Source: JAKFYM01 sp964612065 (GTDB lineage Bacteria > Bdellovibrionota > UBA1018 > CAIPTA01). Taken from it: a stretch of 11,521 nucleotides of DNA. The translations under genes were made by a program, and so were the position numbers. Position 1 is the first letter of the stretch, and each line of letters begins with the position of its first letter. The notes below the pieces were generated by a model, which saw nothing but the letters and a program-made list of their open reading frames with translations, had not been told where the DNA came from and searched no databases. Where the stretch lies: positions 1-11,521 of the forward strand of contig CAZTCD010000111.1 in NCBI GenBank assembly GCA_964612065.1, written 5' to 3'. Shown one piece after another: positions 1 to 5,249 of the stretch.

Positions 1-357
1 ACGGTAGCCATCCTGGGCGCCACCGATAAAACCGATCGCTACGCCTACCTCGCCTTTAAAAAGCTGCAGGCTCACGGCCACAAGCCATTGCCGGTGAGCC
101 CCAAGCTCCAGGAGCTGGAAGGTGTTCCGGTGGTGGCCAAGCTCGCCGATCTCCAGCAGCCCATAGACACTCTCACGATGTATGTGGGCCCTTCTCTCTC
201 CAGCCAGCTCGCGCCCGAGATTCTGGCTCTCAAGCCCGGGCGCGTGATCTTCAATCCGGGCTCGGAAAACCCCGCACTCAAGGAGCAGCTCGCCGGCGCC
301 GGGATTCCTTCAGAGGAAGCGTGCACGCTGGTGCTGCTCTCTACCGACCAGTTTTAA
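1..357 (+). CDS. CoA-binding domain protein (YccU/CoA_binding_2 type), 3' part
   Basis: The reading frame is open from base 1, so the start codon lies left of the window; 118 residues and a TAA stop are visible. The frame opens with VAILGATDK, the glycine-rich Rossmann turn of the small CoA-binding family, followed by RYAYLAFKKLQAHGHK and PVSPKLQELEGVPVV. The second half has the family hallmarks DTLTMYVGP, ILALKPGRVIFNPGSENP and the closing ACTLVLLSTDQF. Family members are about 120-140 residues, so only a few N-terminal residues should be missing. Known members are soluble cytoplasmic proteins that bind coenzyme A or a related nucleotide; their physiological role is unclear. A TTG at 88 is an in-frame internal codon, not a start, because it lies beyond the nucleotide-binding loop. 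The gene converges on the protease gene at 605. Family assignment is firm; function is not. Confidence 0.88.
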   Translation, partial: TVAILGATDKTDRYAYLAFKKLQAHGHKPLPVSPKLQELEGVPVVAKLADLQQPIDTLTMYVGPSLSSQLAPEILALKPGRVIFNPGSENPALKEQLAGAGIPSEEACTLVLLSTDQF

Positions 358-404
358 GGCTGTTCCCGCTTCTTTCCGCCGGATGTTTCCGGGCCTTGCG
401 GCTG

Positions 405-430
405 AAGCCACCAAAGCCACCAAAGCCACC
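405..430. repeat. 9-bp tandem repeat, about 2.9 copies, intergenic
   Basis: The unit AAGCCACCA occurs at 405-413, 414-422 and (missing its last base) 423-430, in the convergent gap between the CoA-binding gene and the protease gene. It lies just outside the T-tract of the protease terminator. No convincing gene covers it. The 9-bp period matches that of the repeat inside the protease gene, but the unit sequence differs. Confidence 0.7.
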
Positions 431-440
431 TTCGTAAAAT

Positions 441-481
441 CCAAAAAATTGCCCTCGGAGAAATTCATTTCCTCCGAGGGC
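441..481 (-). terminator. Intrinsic terminator of the S8 protease gene
   Basis: Positions 451-460 (GCCCTCGGAG) and 472-481 (CTCCGAGGGC) form a perfect 10-bp GC-rich stem. The stem can extend with AAA/TTT across a one-base bulge, leaving a TTCA loop. Read on the minus strand, the hairpin is followed at 450-441 by AATTTTTTGG, a proper U-tract. Read on the plus strand it is followed by GTTGCGTCG, so it should not be an efficient terminator for the CoA-binding gene. It lies about 125 bases past the protease stop codon. The gap 358-604 otherwise holds the 9-bp repeat at 405-430 and an imperfect 12-bp direct repeat (CCAGGCCCTAGA / CCAGGTCCTAGA) at 555-566 and 572-583. Confidence 0.85.
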
Positions 482-604
482 GTTGCGTCGTGTGGAGTAA
501 ATCGTAAGCGAGGCGTGCCTATCGCTGGAATCGTTTCCTGTGTCGCGAGCACCACCAGGCCCTAGAGGATTCCAGGTCCTAGAAATTCACCGGGCGATCG
601 GCGG

Positions 605-1894
605 CTACGGCCCACCGGCCTTCATTTCGAGCGCGAGGGTGAGAGCCTTGAAGGCGTTCACGCGGCCGCCGGAAGCCACCTTATCTTTGAGCTGGGGGAG
701 CTTATCCACCGAGTTCATGATCAGGCGCTTGAGGTCGGCGGGCTTGAGGCCCGGATTCTCGGCGAGCATCAGGGCGGCCACGCCGGTTACGAAGGCGGTG
801 GCCTGCGAGGTGCCGGTATTGTAGCCGTAGCGGCCGTTTGGGAGCGTGGAGAAGATATGCTCGCCCGGAGCGGCCACGTGCACTTTGGTGGCGCCGTAGT
901 TGGAGATCGGGAGCACATTGTTCTGAATATTGGTGGCGGCCACGGCCAGGATGTTCGGCAGATCGTAGGAGGCCGGGTAGCAGGGCGTGGCGGAGTTATC
1001 GTTGTTCTGGCCCTGGTTGCCGGCAGCCGTGATCACCAGGATGCCTTTCTTCGAAGCGCGCTCGATCGCGCGGTACTCGGCCACGTTGAATCCGGTGCCT
1101 TCCGAAGAGAAGTTGATGATATGGGCACCGTTCTCGATCGCGTAATCGATCGCCTTCACGATATTCGATACGGTGTCGGTTTGGGTGTCTTCATCGGCAT
1201 AGTAGCGGATCGGCATGATGCTCACATGGGGGCTCACGCCTGAGGCGCCGCGGTGGCCTTTGCGGGTGGCGCCGATGATGCCGGCGATATGGGTGCCGTG
1301 GCCGTTGGTGTCTTCGGGATTCTTTTTCTTGAAGACGAAATCGTAGCCGAATTCATCCGAAGTGCCCGGCTTCTTCCAGAGATTGTCTTTGAGGTCGGGG
1401 TGCGAGGCATCGATGCCTGTATCGATCACGGCCACGATTACCTTGCTCGAGCCTTCAGTGAGTTTCCAGGCGCGCTTGGCTTCGATATGGGAATTTTCGG
1501 TATTGTCGAGGCCCCAATTGCGGAGGTTTGGCTCGGCAGGTTTTGGAGCTATTTTCAGGACAGCAGCTTTGGCAGAGGCTTTTGAGAGCTTGGCTCTGGG
1601 AGCCTTTTTCGGGCTTTTGTTTTTGGGCGAGGTCTTGGAGGTCTTGGAGGTCTTGGAGGCCTTGGAGGCCTTGGAGGCCTTGGAGGCCTTCGCCGGATTC
1701 GCCGAAGCTGATGAGCCGACCGCCTTTACCACTTCCACGATTTTGGCGGTTCGCGAGGAAGCCGCATGGGAAGGAGGGGCTTTGGCACCCAAGGCAACTG
1801 GCAAGCCAGTTGGGCCGAAACCGGCGCCGAGGGAAAGAGAGAGAACAAGGAAGGGGAGCAGGGGCTTTCTACGCAGCAAAAACAACATCTTCAT
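605..1894 (-). CDS. Secreted subtilisin-family (S8) serine protease with Lys-rich repeat linker
   Basis: A 429-residue S8 peptidase. Numbering from the ATG at 1894: residues 1-35 form a basic-then-hydrophobic export signal (MKMLFLLRRKPLLPFLVLS). Residues 36-120 form a low-complexity Ala/Ser/Lys region that includes (KAS)4(KTS)3 at about 69-89. The catalytic domain starts near NLRNWGLD. The triad is Asp158 (VAVIDTGID), His199 (NGHGTHIAG) and Ser363 (GTSQATA), with the oxyanion Asn293 in TAAGNQG. The conserved VAAPG is also present. I see no I9-type propeptide; the repeat linker occupies its place. The likely role is an endopeptidase in the periplasm, at the envelope or outside the cell; the substrate is unknown. 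Start choice is uncertain: GTG at 1900, ATG at 1894 and ATG at 1888 are all in frame and none has a clear Shine-Dalgarno. The gene stands alone, with its own terminator at 441-481. Confidence 0.93.
   Translation of the reverse strand: MKMLFLLRRKPLLPFLVLSLSLGAGFGPTGLPVALGAKAPPSHAASSRTAKIVEVVKAVGSSASANPAKASKASKASKASKTSKTSKTSPKNKSPKKAPRAKLSKASAKAAVLKIAPKPAEPNLRNWGLDNTENSHIEAKRAWKLTEGSSKVIVAVIDTGIDASHPDLKDNLWKKPGTSDEFGYDFVFKKKNPEDTNGHGTHIAGIIGATRKGHRGASGVSPHVSIMPIRYYADEDTQTDTVSNIVKAIDYAIENGAHIINFSSEGTGFNVAEYRAIERASKKGILVITAAGNQGQNNDNSATPCYPASYDLPNILAVAATNIQNNVLPISNYGATKVHVAAPGEHIFSTLPNGRYGYNTGTSQATAFVTGVAALMLAENPGLKPADLKRLIMNSVDKLPQLKDKVASGGRVNAFKALTLALEMKAGGP
1632..1690 (-). repeat. 9-bp in-frame tandem repeat in the protease gene, about 6.5 copies
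   Basis: On the plus strand the unit GTCTTGGAG occurs three times (1632-1658), then GCCTTGGAG three times (1659-1685), then a partial GCCTT. In the protease frame this reads as four KAS units followed by three KTS units. The copies are identical except for one C/T change that appears as a block, which suggests recent unit duplication. Because the unit is a multiple of three, copy-number change would lengthen or shorten the linker without breaking the frame. Confidence 0.9.
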
Positions 1895-2035
1895 CACCAC
1901 AACAACAGCAACAACAACTAGAACATCAACTGTAAAGAGCGGGCCCCGAGCCGCTATCCTCAGCGATTCGGAACCACAACGTTGCCGCCCCTAGAGCAAG
2001 GGGTGTGCCTGCGCGGAGACGGTGCGGAAGGCCCG

Positions 2036-2049
2036 AAAACCGCGGTTTT
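2036..2049. promoter_or_regulatory. Perfect 14-bp palindrome, candidate operator upstream of the protease
   Basis: AAAACCGCGGTTTT is a perfect inverted repeat about 140 bases upstream of the protease start. It is flanked by CCCG on the left and, two bases further out, CGGG on the right, so the symmetry reaches about 24 bases. It could be a dimeric regulator's operator or a transcribed hairpin with a CGCG loop. No adjacent regulator gene points to a particular protein. Confidence 0.4.
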
Positions 2050-2116
2050 AGCGGGATTTGGAGGGATTCAGAGGGTAAAGAACTGATTTTTGTCTAAAAG
2101 TTAGGCAGTTTTTCGA

Positions 2117-2144
2117 GGGCCCAGAGAGGGGCCCAGAGAGGGGC
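2117..2144. repeat. 12-bp direct repeat, about 2.3 copies
   Basis: The block GGGCCCAGAGAG recurs with a 12-base period between 2117 and 2144 in the gap left of the AlkZ-related gene. It abuts the left arm of the inverted repeat at 2140-2191. No coding use is supported. Confidence 0.6.
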
Positions 2145-2191
2145 TGCGGAGGCGGGCAGAGAAGGGCCTGTCAGGCCTCGGGCGCAGCCCC
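2140..2191 (-). terminator. Long inverted repeat at the end of the AlkZ-related gene, possible terminator
   Basis: GGGGCTGCG at 2140-2148 is the exact reverse complement of CGCAGCCCC at 2183-2191, and GGCCTGTCAGGCC in the interior can fold on itself. The right arm ends one base before the TAG stop complement at 2192-2194, so the structure would form at the 3' end of the minus-strand operon. There is no U-tract on the minus strand after 2140, so intrinsic termination is doubtful; it may be a Rho-related or RNA-stabilising structure. Confidence 0.4.
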
Positions 2192-2842
2192 CTAAGCCAG
2201 GCTTCGCAAAATCCTCAGGTGCTGCCGTTCAAGCAGGGGGGCGAGAGGCAGGTAGGCAGCTAGTATGGCTTCCGCCTCGTGCAGGGGGAGCGCCCTAGCC
2301 TCCTGGTAAACCTGCTCAAAAATCAGGCGGGTGGCCCCTATCGCCAGGGAAGGGAAGGCGCCTTCGTCCACCTCACCGAAAGCCACGATCCGCATTCTCT
2401 GCCAAAGCTCCTGGAGAGCCTTGTTATAAGTGGGTTCGAGGGCCCGGCCTACGAGCCCGCTTTGGCGCTTCAATTGTTTGGTGCTCTGGGGGGAGTTCTC
2501 TTCGAGCAGGGAGAGAAGGTCCCGGGCGTCGCGGCTCAGGCGATCGAAGCCCGGCTGTCGCTGGTAAATGGCCAGCAGGGCCGTGAAGAGGGGCATCGAA
2601 AAGAAGGTGGCCCTCCCCCGGAACCATTTGGCATAGATCACTCGCTTCGAGCGGGAGAGCTCTTCTCGCAGATGCCAAAGGTTAGCCACCCGGTTATCGC
2701 CATCATCGTCCCACTCCCAACGCATCTTCGAGCGGGGGTAGAACACCGACCAGAGCGATTTAGGCTCGGCCCGGTTGTCGAGTGGAAATGCGAGAAGCAT
2801 GCCGTAGCGATCGATCGCCTGGATCGCAGCCTTTTTGTTCAT
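2192..2842 (-). CDS. AlkZ-related (winged-helix DNA glycosylase-like) protein
   Basis: A 216-residue cytoplasmic protein without signal or membrane segment. The N-terminal part has RYGMLLAFPL, SLWSVFYP (29-36), the Trp-rich KMRWEWDDD (39-47), NLWHLREELSRS (54-65) and IYAKWFRGRATFFS (69-82). A helical segment with LLEENSPQSTKQLKRQSGL follows, which reads like a winged helix-turn-helix, then VDEGAFPSLAIGATR. This layout matches proteins annotated as AlkZ-related, which recall the AlkZ/YcaQ interstrand-crosslink glycosylases but are about half their length. I infer a possible DNA-binding or repair role; the glycosylase active site cannot be confirmed here. GGTGAGG lies one base before the ATG, a close but usable ribosome site. 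It is probably the last gene of an operon with 2890-3294 (47-base gap) and 3356-3790. Confidence 0.6.
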   Translation of the reverse strand: MNKKAAIQAIDRYGMLLAFPLDNRAEPKSLWSVFYPRSKMRWEWDDDGDNRVANLWHLREELSRSKRVIYAKWFRGRATFFSMPLFTALLAIYQRQPGFDRLSRDARDLLSLLEENSPQSTKQLKRQSGLVGRALEPTYNKALQELWQRMRIVAFGEVDEGAFPSLAIGATRLIFEQVYQEARALPLHEAEAILAAYLPLAPLLERQHLRILRSLA

Positions 2843-2889
2843 GCCTCACCATAGCGCAATCCCGAGGCCTGGGCATAGGGGCGCTGCTT

Positions 2890-3294
2890 TCAAGCGATCC
2901 TGCTCGTACCACGGATAGGGCCGAGATCGTCCTCGTCCAGGGTGTCGTCGTCCATCTGCGAAGGCTCGTCAGGATCGAAGTCGTTCACGCTGGGTTCGGG
3001 CCTGTCGTAGCGGAGGCCGCCTCCGTGCTCATCGAGGCCCCAGCCGAGCTCTTTGGCAATCACCAGCTCGGCCAGGCTTTGTCCTCCGGCGCCGCGGATG
3101 CGATCATCGGCCACGTTGGTGCCGAGGTCGAAATCGTCGGGCTCGGAATCGCGTTGCAGGACCGCCTGGCTTTCTTCGGATTGATCATAGCCTTCCGCGA
3201 GAGTGGAGGAGGCGGGCCTCAGCAGCCCTCTCCTTCGCCTGCTTCGTCGGCTCGATCTGCCTTTCAGGGCATGGGAAGGGGATTTTTTCTTCAT
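2890..3294 (-). CDS. Hypothetical charge-segregated protein
   Basis: I do not recognise this 134-residue protein. Its first 26 residues are strongly basic (MKKKSPSHALKGRSSRRSRRRR) and the remainder is acidic, with DSEPDDFD, NDFDPDEPSQ and DDDTLDEDD. A short segment, LAELVIAKELGWGLDEHGG, is the only part that looks folded. There is no signal peptide or membrane helix. I chose the ATG at 3294 because AGAGGTGA sits just upstream (7 bases from GAGG to the ATG); an in-frame ATG at 3330 would add 12 residues and has only GGAGG 14 bases away. The basic end could bind nucleic acid or membrane, which is inference only. It lies 61 bases after 3356-3790 and 47 bases before the AlkZ-related gene, on the same strand. 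An overlapping plus-strand frame looks like a shadow. Confidence 0.62.
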   Translation of the reverse strand: MKKKSPSHALKGRSSRRSRRRRGLLRPASSTLAEGYDQSEESQAVLQRDSEPDDFDLGTNVADDRIRGAGGQSLAELVIAKELGWGLDEHGGGLRYDRPEPSVNDFDPDEPSQMDDDTLDEDDLGPIRGTSRIA

Positions 3295-3355
3295 TACTTC
3301 ACCTCTTTCCTGGGGAACGCATTCTTCCATGTTCGTCCGGTTCTCCTCCGGTTTT

Positions 3356-3790
3356 TCATCCGGGCCAGATCAGGGAGTGGTCGCGGGAAATCCGGTCGCG
3401 CTCGTGGTCGCGCCCTTGATTCCGCCCTTGATTCTGGTTGTGCCGCTCCCATCCGCTATCTTCGGAAGGAGCGGAGGGAGGCGTGCCTTTCCAGTATTTT
3501 CTCGTGATTCGCTCCACGAGGCCTGGGCTCAAAGGGCGTTCCTCCTCCGGCGATTCGGCGCGAGCGGGTTTCACCATTCCCTGCCAGTAGCGTGCTCCTT
3601 CCGGCAGGTGTTCGTGAGGGGCATCGGGATCTTGGTAGCCGGGCTCGTTCCAGGCAGGGGCCGAAGGGGCGGCGGGAATCTCGATACGGTGAAAAATTTC
3701 GGAAGGCATCTCATTGCGGGGAAGGTTTGGATGGCCTTCTTCTCCGTATGTCCAGCCCGACCTCGGGCTCTCGTTTGGTTTGCGCATCAT
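3356..3790 (-). CDS. Hypothetical hydrophilic, probably disordered protein
   Basis: I do not recognise this 144-residue protein. It is rich in Pro, Glu, Arg and Asn, with no signal peptide or membrane helix. Two similar segments, ARYWQGMVKP and RKYWKGTPP, flank an acidic ESPEEERPLSPG stretch and may be a short duplicated motif. The C-terminus has NQGR twice (12-bp direct repeat at 3411-3434), followed by a run of alternating charges ending in SLIWPG. The start at 3790 is supported by GAGG at 3800-3797, six bases upstream; an ATG at 3802 would add four residues without a ribosome site. It is probably the first gene of the operon that continues to 2192. An antisense frame over the same bases is longer but Arg/Gly/Phe-rich in the way shadows are. 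That this is a real gene rests mainly on codon use, the ribosome site and spacing. Confidence 0.55.
   Translation of the reverse strand: MMRKPNESPRSGWTYGEEGHPNLPRNEMPSEIFHRIEIPAAPSAPAWNEPGYQDPDAPHEHLPEGARYWQGMVKPARAESPEEERPLSPGLVERITRKYWKGTPPSAPSEDSGWERHNQNQGRNQGRDHERDRISRDHSLIWPG
3411..3434 (-). repeat. 12-bp in-frame tandem duplication (NQGR x2)
   Basis: CGCCCTTGATTC occurs twice in direct succession (3411-3422, 3423-3434) and encodes the doubled NQGR near the C-terminus of the hydrophilic protein. The two copies are identical at the DNA level. Confidence 0.7.
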
Positions 3791-3810
3791 TCTTGGCCTC
3801 ATCAGGATCG

Positions 3811-3839
3811 TTTCTAGGTAGTTAGCCCTATCAAAGCAA
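3811..3839 (-). promoter_or_regulatory. Weak candidate promoter of the 3790-2192 operon
   Basis: On the minus strand TTGCTT (3839-3834) is followed, after 17 bases, by TAGAAA (3816-3811), about 20 bases before the ATG at 3790. TTGAAA (3845-3840) lies directly before it and could serve as an alternative upstream box, though its spacing is then too long. The match is poor (3/6 and 4/6), but this is the only reasonable pair in the 102-base gap between the two minus-strand genes. Confidence 0.25.
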
Positions 3840-3892
3840 TTTCAAGGCCGAGCGGGGGACGGGAAATGGCGGGAGAGAGAGGGGCGAGTGGG

Positions 3893-4492
3893 TCAGTATG
3901 GGGCGGTTTTCCCCGGGCCGTTCACTCTTTCGTTGATGTGGCGGGGGCGTTTGGAATGGAGGTCGGCCATTTTTTTGCTCACGACGGCGGCGTCCATCGG
4001 GAGGGATTCATCCAGGATCAAGTGCTCGAGTTCCTCTGCCGGATACCAGGCGCGGAGATCGAGATTTTTCTCGCCCATTCCCTCGATCACGATCTTCGCG
4101 ATTCCCGCTTTGCGTTCTTTGCGGCGCTGGTCGAGATCGAGCACGAGATCGCGTTCGCTCACCCATTCGATCCAGGCATAGAAAACCGGAGATTTTCCGT
4201 TGGTAACCCGGGGCGGGCCGAGCACGGCGAAGCGGATCAGGGAGTTAGGGCCAAGCTCGAATTTGCGGCGGGTGGCCCGGCGCAGGGCCAGGGGGGCATT
4301 GCGGAGGCGAGGGGCCGGTTGTTCCTCGAGCCAGGCGCGAATCCTCCAGAGGCCGGTATCATATCCCATCGGAGGTTCGCCGTATTCGAAGGCGTATTCT
4401 TTGGTGGGTACATAGATGGTGGTGGCCCGGCCCTGGAGCGGGAGCAGGGAAAAAAGAAGCAGGGAGATCAGGCAGGATCCTCGGGGCGACAT
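3893..4492 (-). CDS. Hypothetical exported (periplasmic) protein
   Basis: The 199-residue product starts with a clear Sec signal: MSPRG, a hydrophobic core CLISLLLFSLLPLQ, and a likely cleavage site after GRA (residue 25), giving a mature protein of about 175 residues. There is no lipobox cysteine at the cleavage site. The mature part begins TTIYVPTKEYAFEYGEPP and continues with alternating strands such as SLIRFAVLGPP, PVFYAWIEWV and IAKIVIEGMGEK, suggesting a beta-rich fold. I recognise no family. The start at 4492 was chosen because the signal peptide begins exactly there; an ATG at 4558 would add 22 polar residues in front of the signal. Neither start has a good Shine-Dalgarno. The gene is separated by 102 bases from the next minus-strand gene and diverges from the KQAQ-repeat gene. 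Confidence 0.68.
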   Translation of the reverse strand: MSPRGSCLISLLLFSLLPLQGRATTIYVPTKEYAFEYGEPPMGYDTGLWRIRAWLEEQPAPRLRNAPLALRRATRRKFELGPNSLIRFAVLGPPRVTNGKSPVFYAWIEWVSERDLVLDLDQRRKERKAGIAKIVIEGMGEKNLDLRAWYPAEELEHLILDESLPMDAAVVSKKMADLHSKRPRHINERVNGPGKTAPY

Positions 4493-4735
4493 CAGAAACG
4501 TATCGGCTTCAGGCTCCCTCACTTGATGGAGGAGAGAAGCAAAAGCGATACAAAACATAAAGGCTGGGTTTTTAACTGCGACTTTAAGGGAGTGCTCTAA
4601 CTGCCTGAAGACGCATGGGATTCAGGTGGAGGGGTTGAATTGCGGGAGGTGCCTTCCCTCGCATGGGTTTTGCAAATTACCGAAGGAGCCGGGAGCTCTG
4701 GTTGCGACGGGCCGGAGGCAACGATGGAGGCGTGA
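4493..4735. other. Divergent intergenic region
   Basis: These 243 bases separate the exported protein (minus) from the KQAQ-repeat gene (plus), so both promoters should be here. I see the ribosome site GGAGG at 4726-4730 for the plus gene, a direct repeat TAACTGC about 26 bases apart in the 4570-4605 area, and a repeated CGCATGGG near 4612 and 4660. No promoter pair is close to consensus in either direction, and no RNA gene is evident. Confidence 0.4.
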
Positions 4736-5173
4736 ATGAGAGAGTTTTTGATCATGATCGGGCTGTCTATCCTGATGGCGGTGGCTGCCTTTGCCTTACC
4801 TGGCGTCCAGAAGGAGTCCTTAAAGCAGGCCCAGAAGCAGGCCCAGAAGCAGGCCCAGAAACAGGCCCAGAAACAGGTAGGCCCCGAGGAAGAAGCCAGG
4901 AAGTCCGAATCCGTCTCGAAAGGCCCGGAGCTTCCCCTCGCTCTCCCCCAGGACGTAAAAGGGCCTCCCGTGGTGACCGATACCACCTCGAATATTTCCT
5001 CCGGCCTCGAGACCAAGAACGAGCCCGAGAATGATGATCTCGAAACTCCCCGCCTCGCTTCCACCATCACTTCCACCAACACCTCCCGATCCGTGCACAC
5101 CGGCAGCGGCGCGATTCCCTCCACACCCCGCGGAATGCCGCCTCGCAGGCCGAAACCTTCGGGATTTCGCTAG
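4736..5173 (+). CDS. Small exported or membrane-anchored protein with KQAQ tandem repeat
   Basis: A 145-residue protein I cannot assign to a family. Residues 4-21 (FLIMIGLSILMAVAAFAL) form a hydrophobic segment that could be a signal peptide, with cleavage after AFA (residue 20), or an uncleaved anchor. Residues 30-47 are KQAQ repeated four times plus KQ, predicted to be a helical, coiled-coil-like rod. The rest is Ser/Thr/Pro-rich and probably disordered, ending RRPKPSGFR. The start is well supported: GGAGG at 4726-4730 lies five bases before the ATG. Codon choice (ACC, TCC, CTC, GAG) matches the neighbours, which favours this frame over the overlapping ones. It lies 76 bases upstream of the phosphoesterase gene on the same strand; whether they are co-transcribed is unknown, and the phosphoesterase may have its own promoter. 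Confidence 0.72.
   Translation: MREFLIMIGLSILMAVAAFALPGVQKESLKQAQKQAQKQAQKQAQKQVGPEEEARKSESVSKGPELPLALPQDVKGPPVVTDTTSNISSGLETKNEPENDDLETPRLASTITSTNTSRSVHTGSGAIPSTPRGMPPRRPKPSGFR
4823..4876 (+). repeat. 12-bp in-frame tandem repeat (KQAQ), 4.5 copies
   Basis: AAGCAGGCCCAG occurs at 4823-4834, 4835-4846 and 4847-4858, then AAACAGGCCCAG at 4859-4870 and a half unit AAACAG. The only difference between units is a synonymous Lys codon change (AAG to AAA), so the array is nearly pure. Length change by whole units would keep the frame. Confidence 0.9.
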
Positions 5174-5207
5174 ATCTCTTCTCTCTTCCTTCAATTGCTG
5201 CGCCCGG

Positions 5208-5239
5208 CCGGATTTACAATCCGGGCTCTCGGGCATACT
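5208..5239 (+). promoter_or_regulatory. Candidate promoter and hairpin just upstream of the phosphoesterase start
   Basis: TTTACA (5213-5218, 5/6 to a -35 box) is followed after 15 bases by CATACT (5234-5239, 4/6 to a -10 box), ten bases before the ATG at 5250. The short spacing weakens the call. TTTACA lies in the hairpin CCGGAT-TTACA-ATCCGG (5208-5224); the right arm can also pair with GCCCGG at 5202-5207. If used, the promoter would give an almost leaderless mRNA, in keeping with the lack of a Shine-Dalgarno sequence before 5250. Confidence 0.25.
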
Positions 5240-5249
5240 GTGTGGGCTC

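Larger units (their letters stand above)
1895..2191. other. Intergenic gap upstream of the protease gene
   Basis: These 297 bases carry no supported gene. From right to left they hold a long inverted repeat beside the stop of the AlkZ-related gene, a 12-bp direct repeat at 2117-2144, a perfect palindrome at 2036-2049, a small CCCCT/AGGGG inverted repeat (1988-1992 and 1999-2003), and an AAC/AGC triplet run at 1898-1919 that becomes a GUU-rich leader in the protease transcript. The protease promoter must lie here, but I find no box pair close to consensus. Confidence 0.5.

Noticed and set aside
383..565. A 60-residue plus-strand frame with ATKATKAT between the CoA-binding gene and the protease
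   Set aside because: It runs straight through a strong terminator hairpin and has no ribosome site; the repeat is the only structure in it.
1632..1690. Tandem repeats as a CRISPR array
   Set aside because: Units are 9 bp with no spacers; this and the 12-bp arrays are coding minisatellites.
2782..3817. Plus-strand frames opposite the two hydrophilic minus-strand proteins
   Set aside because: No ribosome site or domain, and they run across gene boundaries; the minus frames have ribosome sites and operon-like spacing, though certainty is moderate.
3866..4600. A 244-residue plus-strand open frame opposite the exported protein
   Set aside because: The minus-strand frame has a clean signal peptide and better codon use; the plus frame has no motif.
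5031..5249. N-terminal extension of the phosphoesterase by 73 residues
   Set aside because: The extension is Pro/Ser-rich, overlaps the KQAQ gene in another frame, and is followed by a typical N-terminus at 5250.
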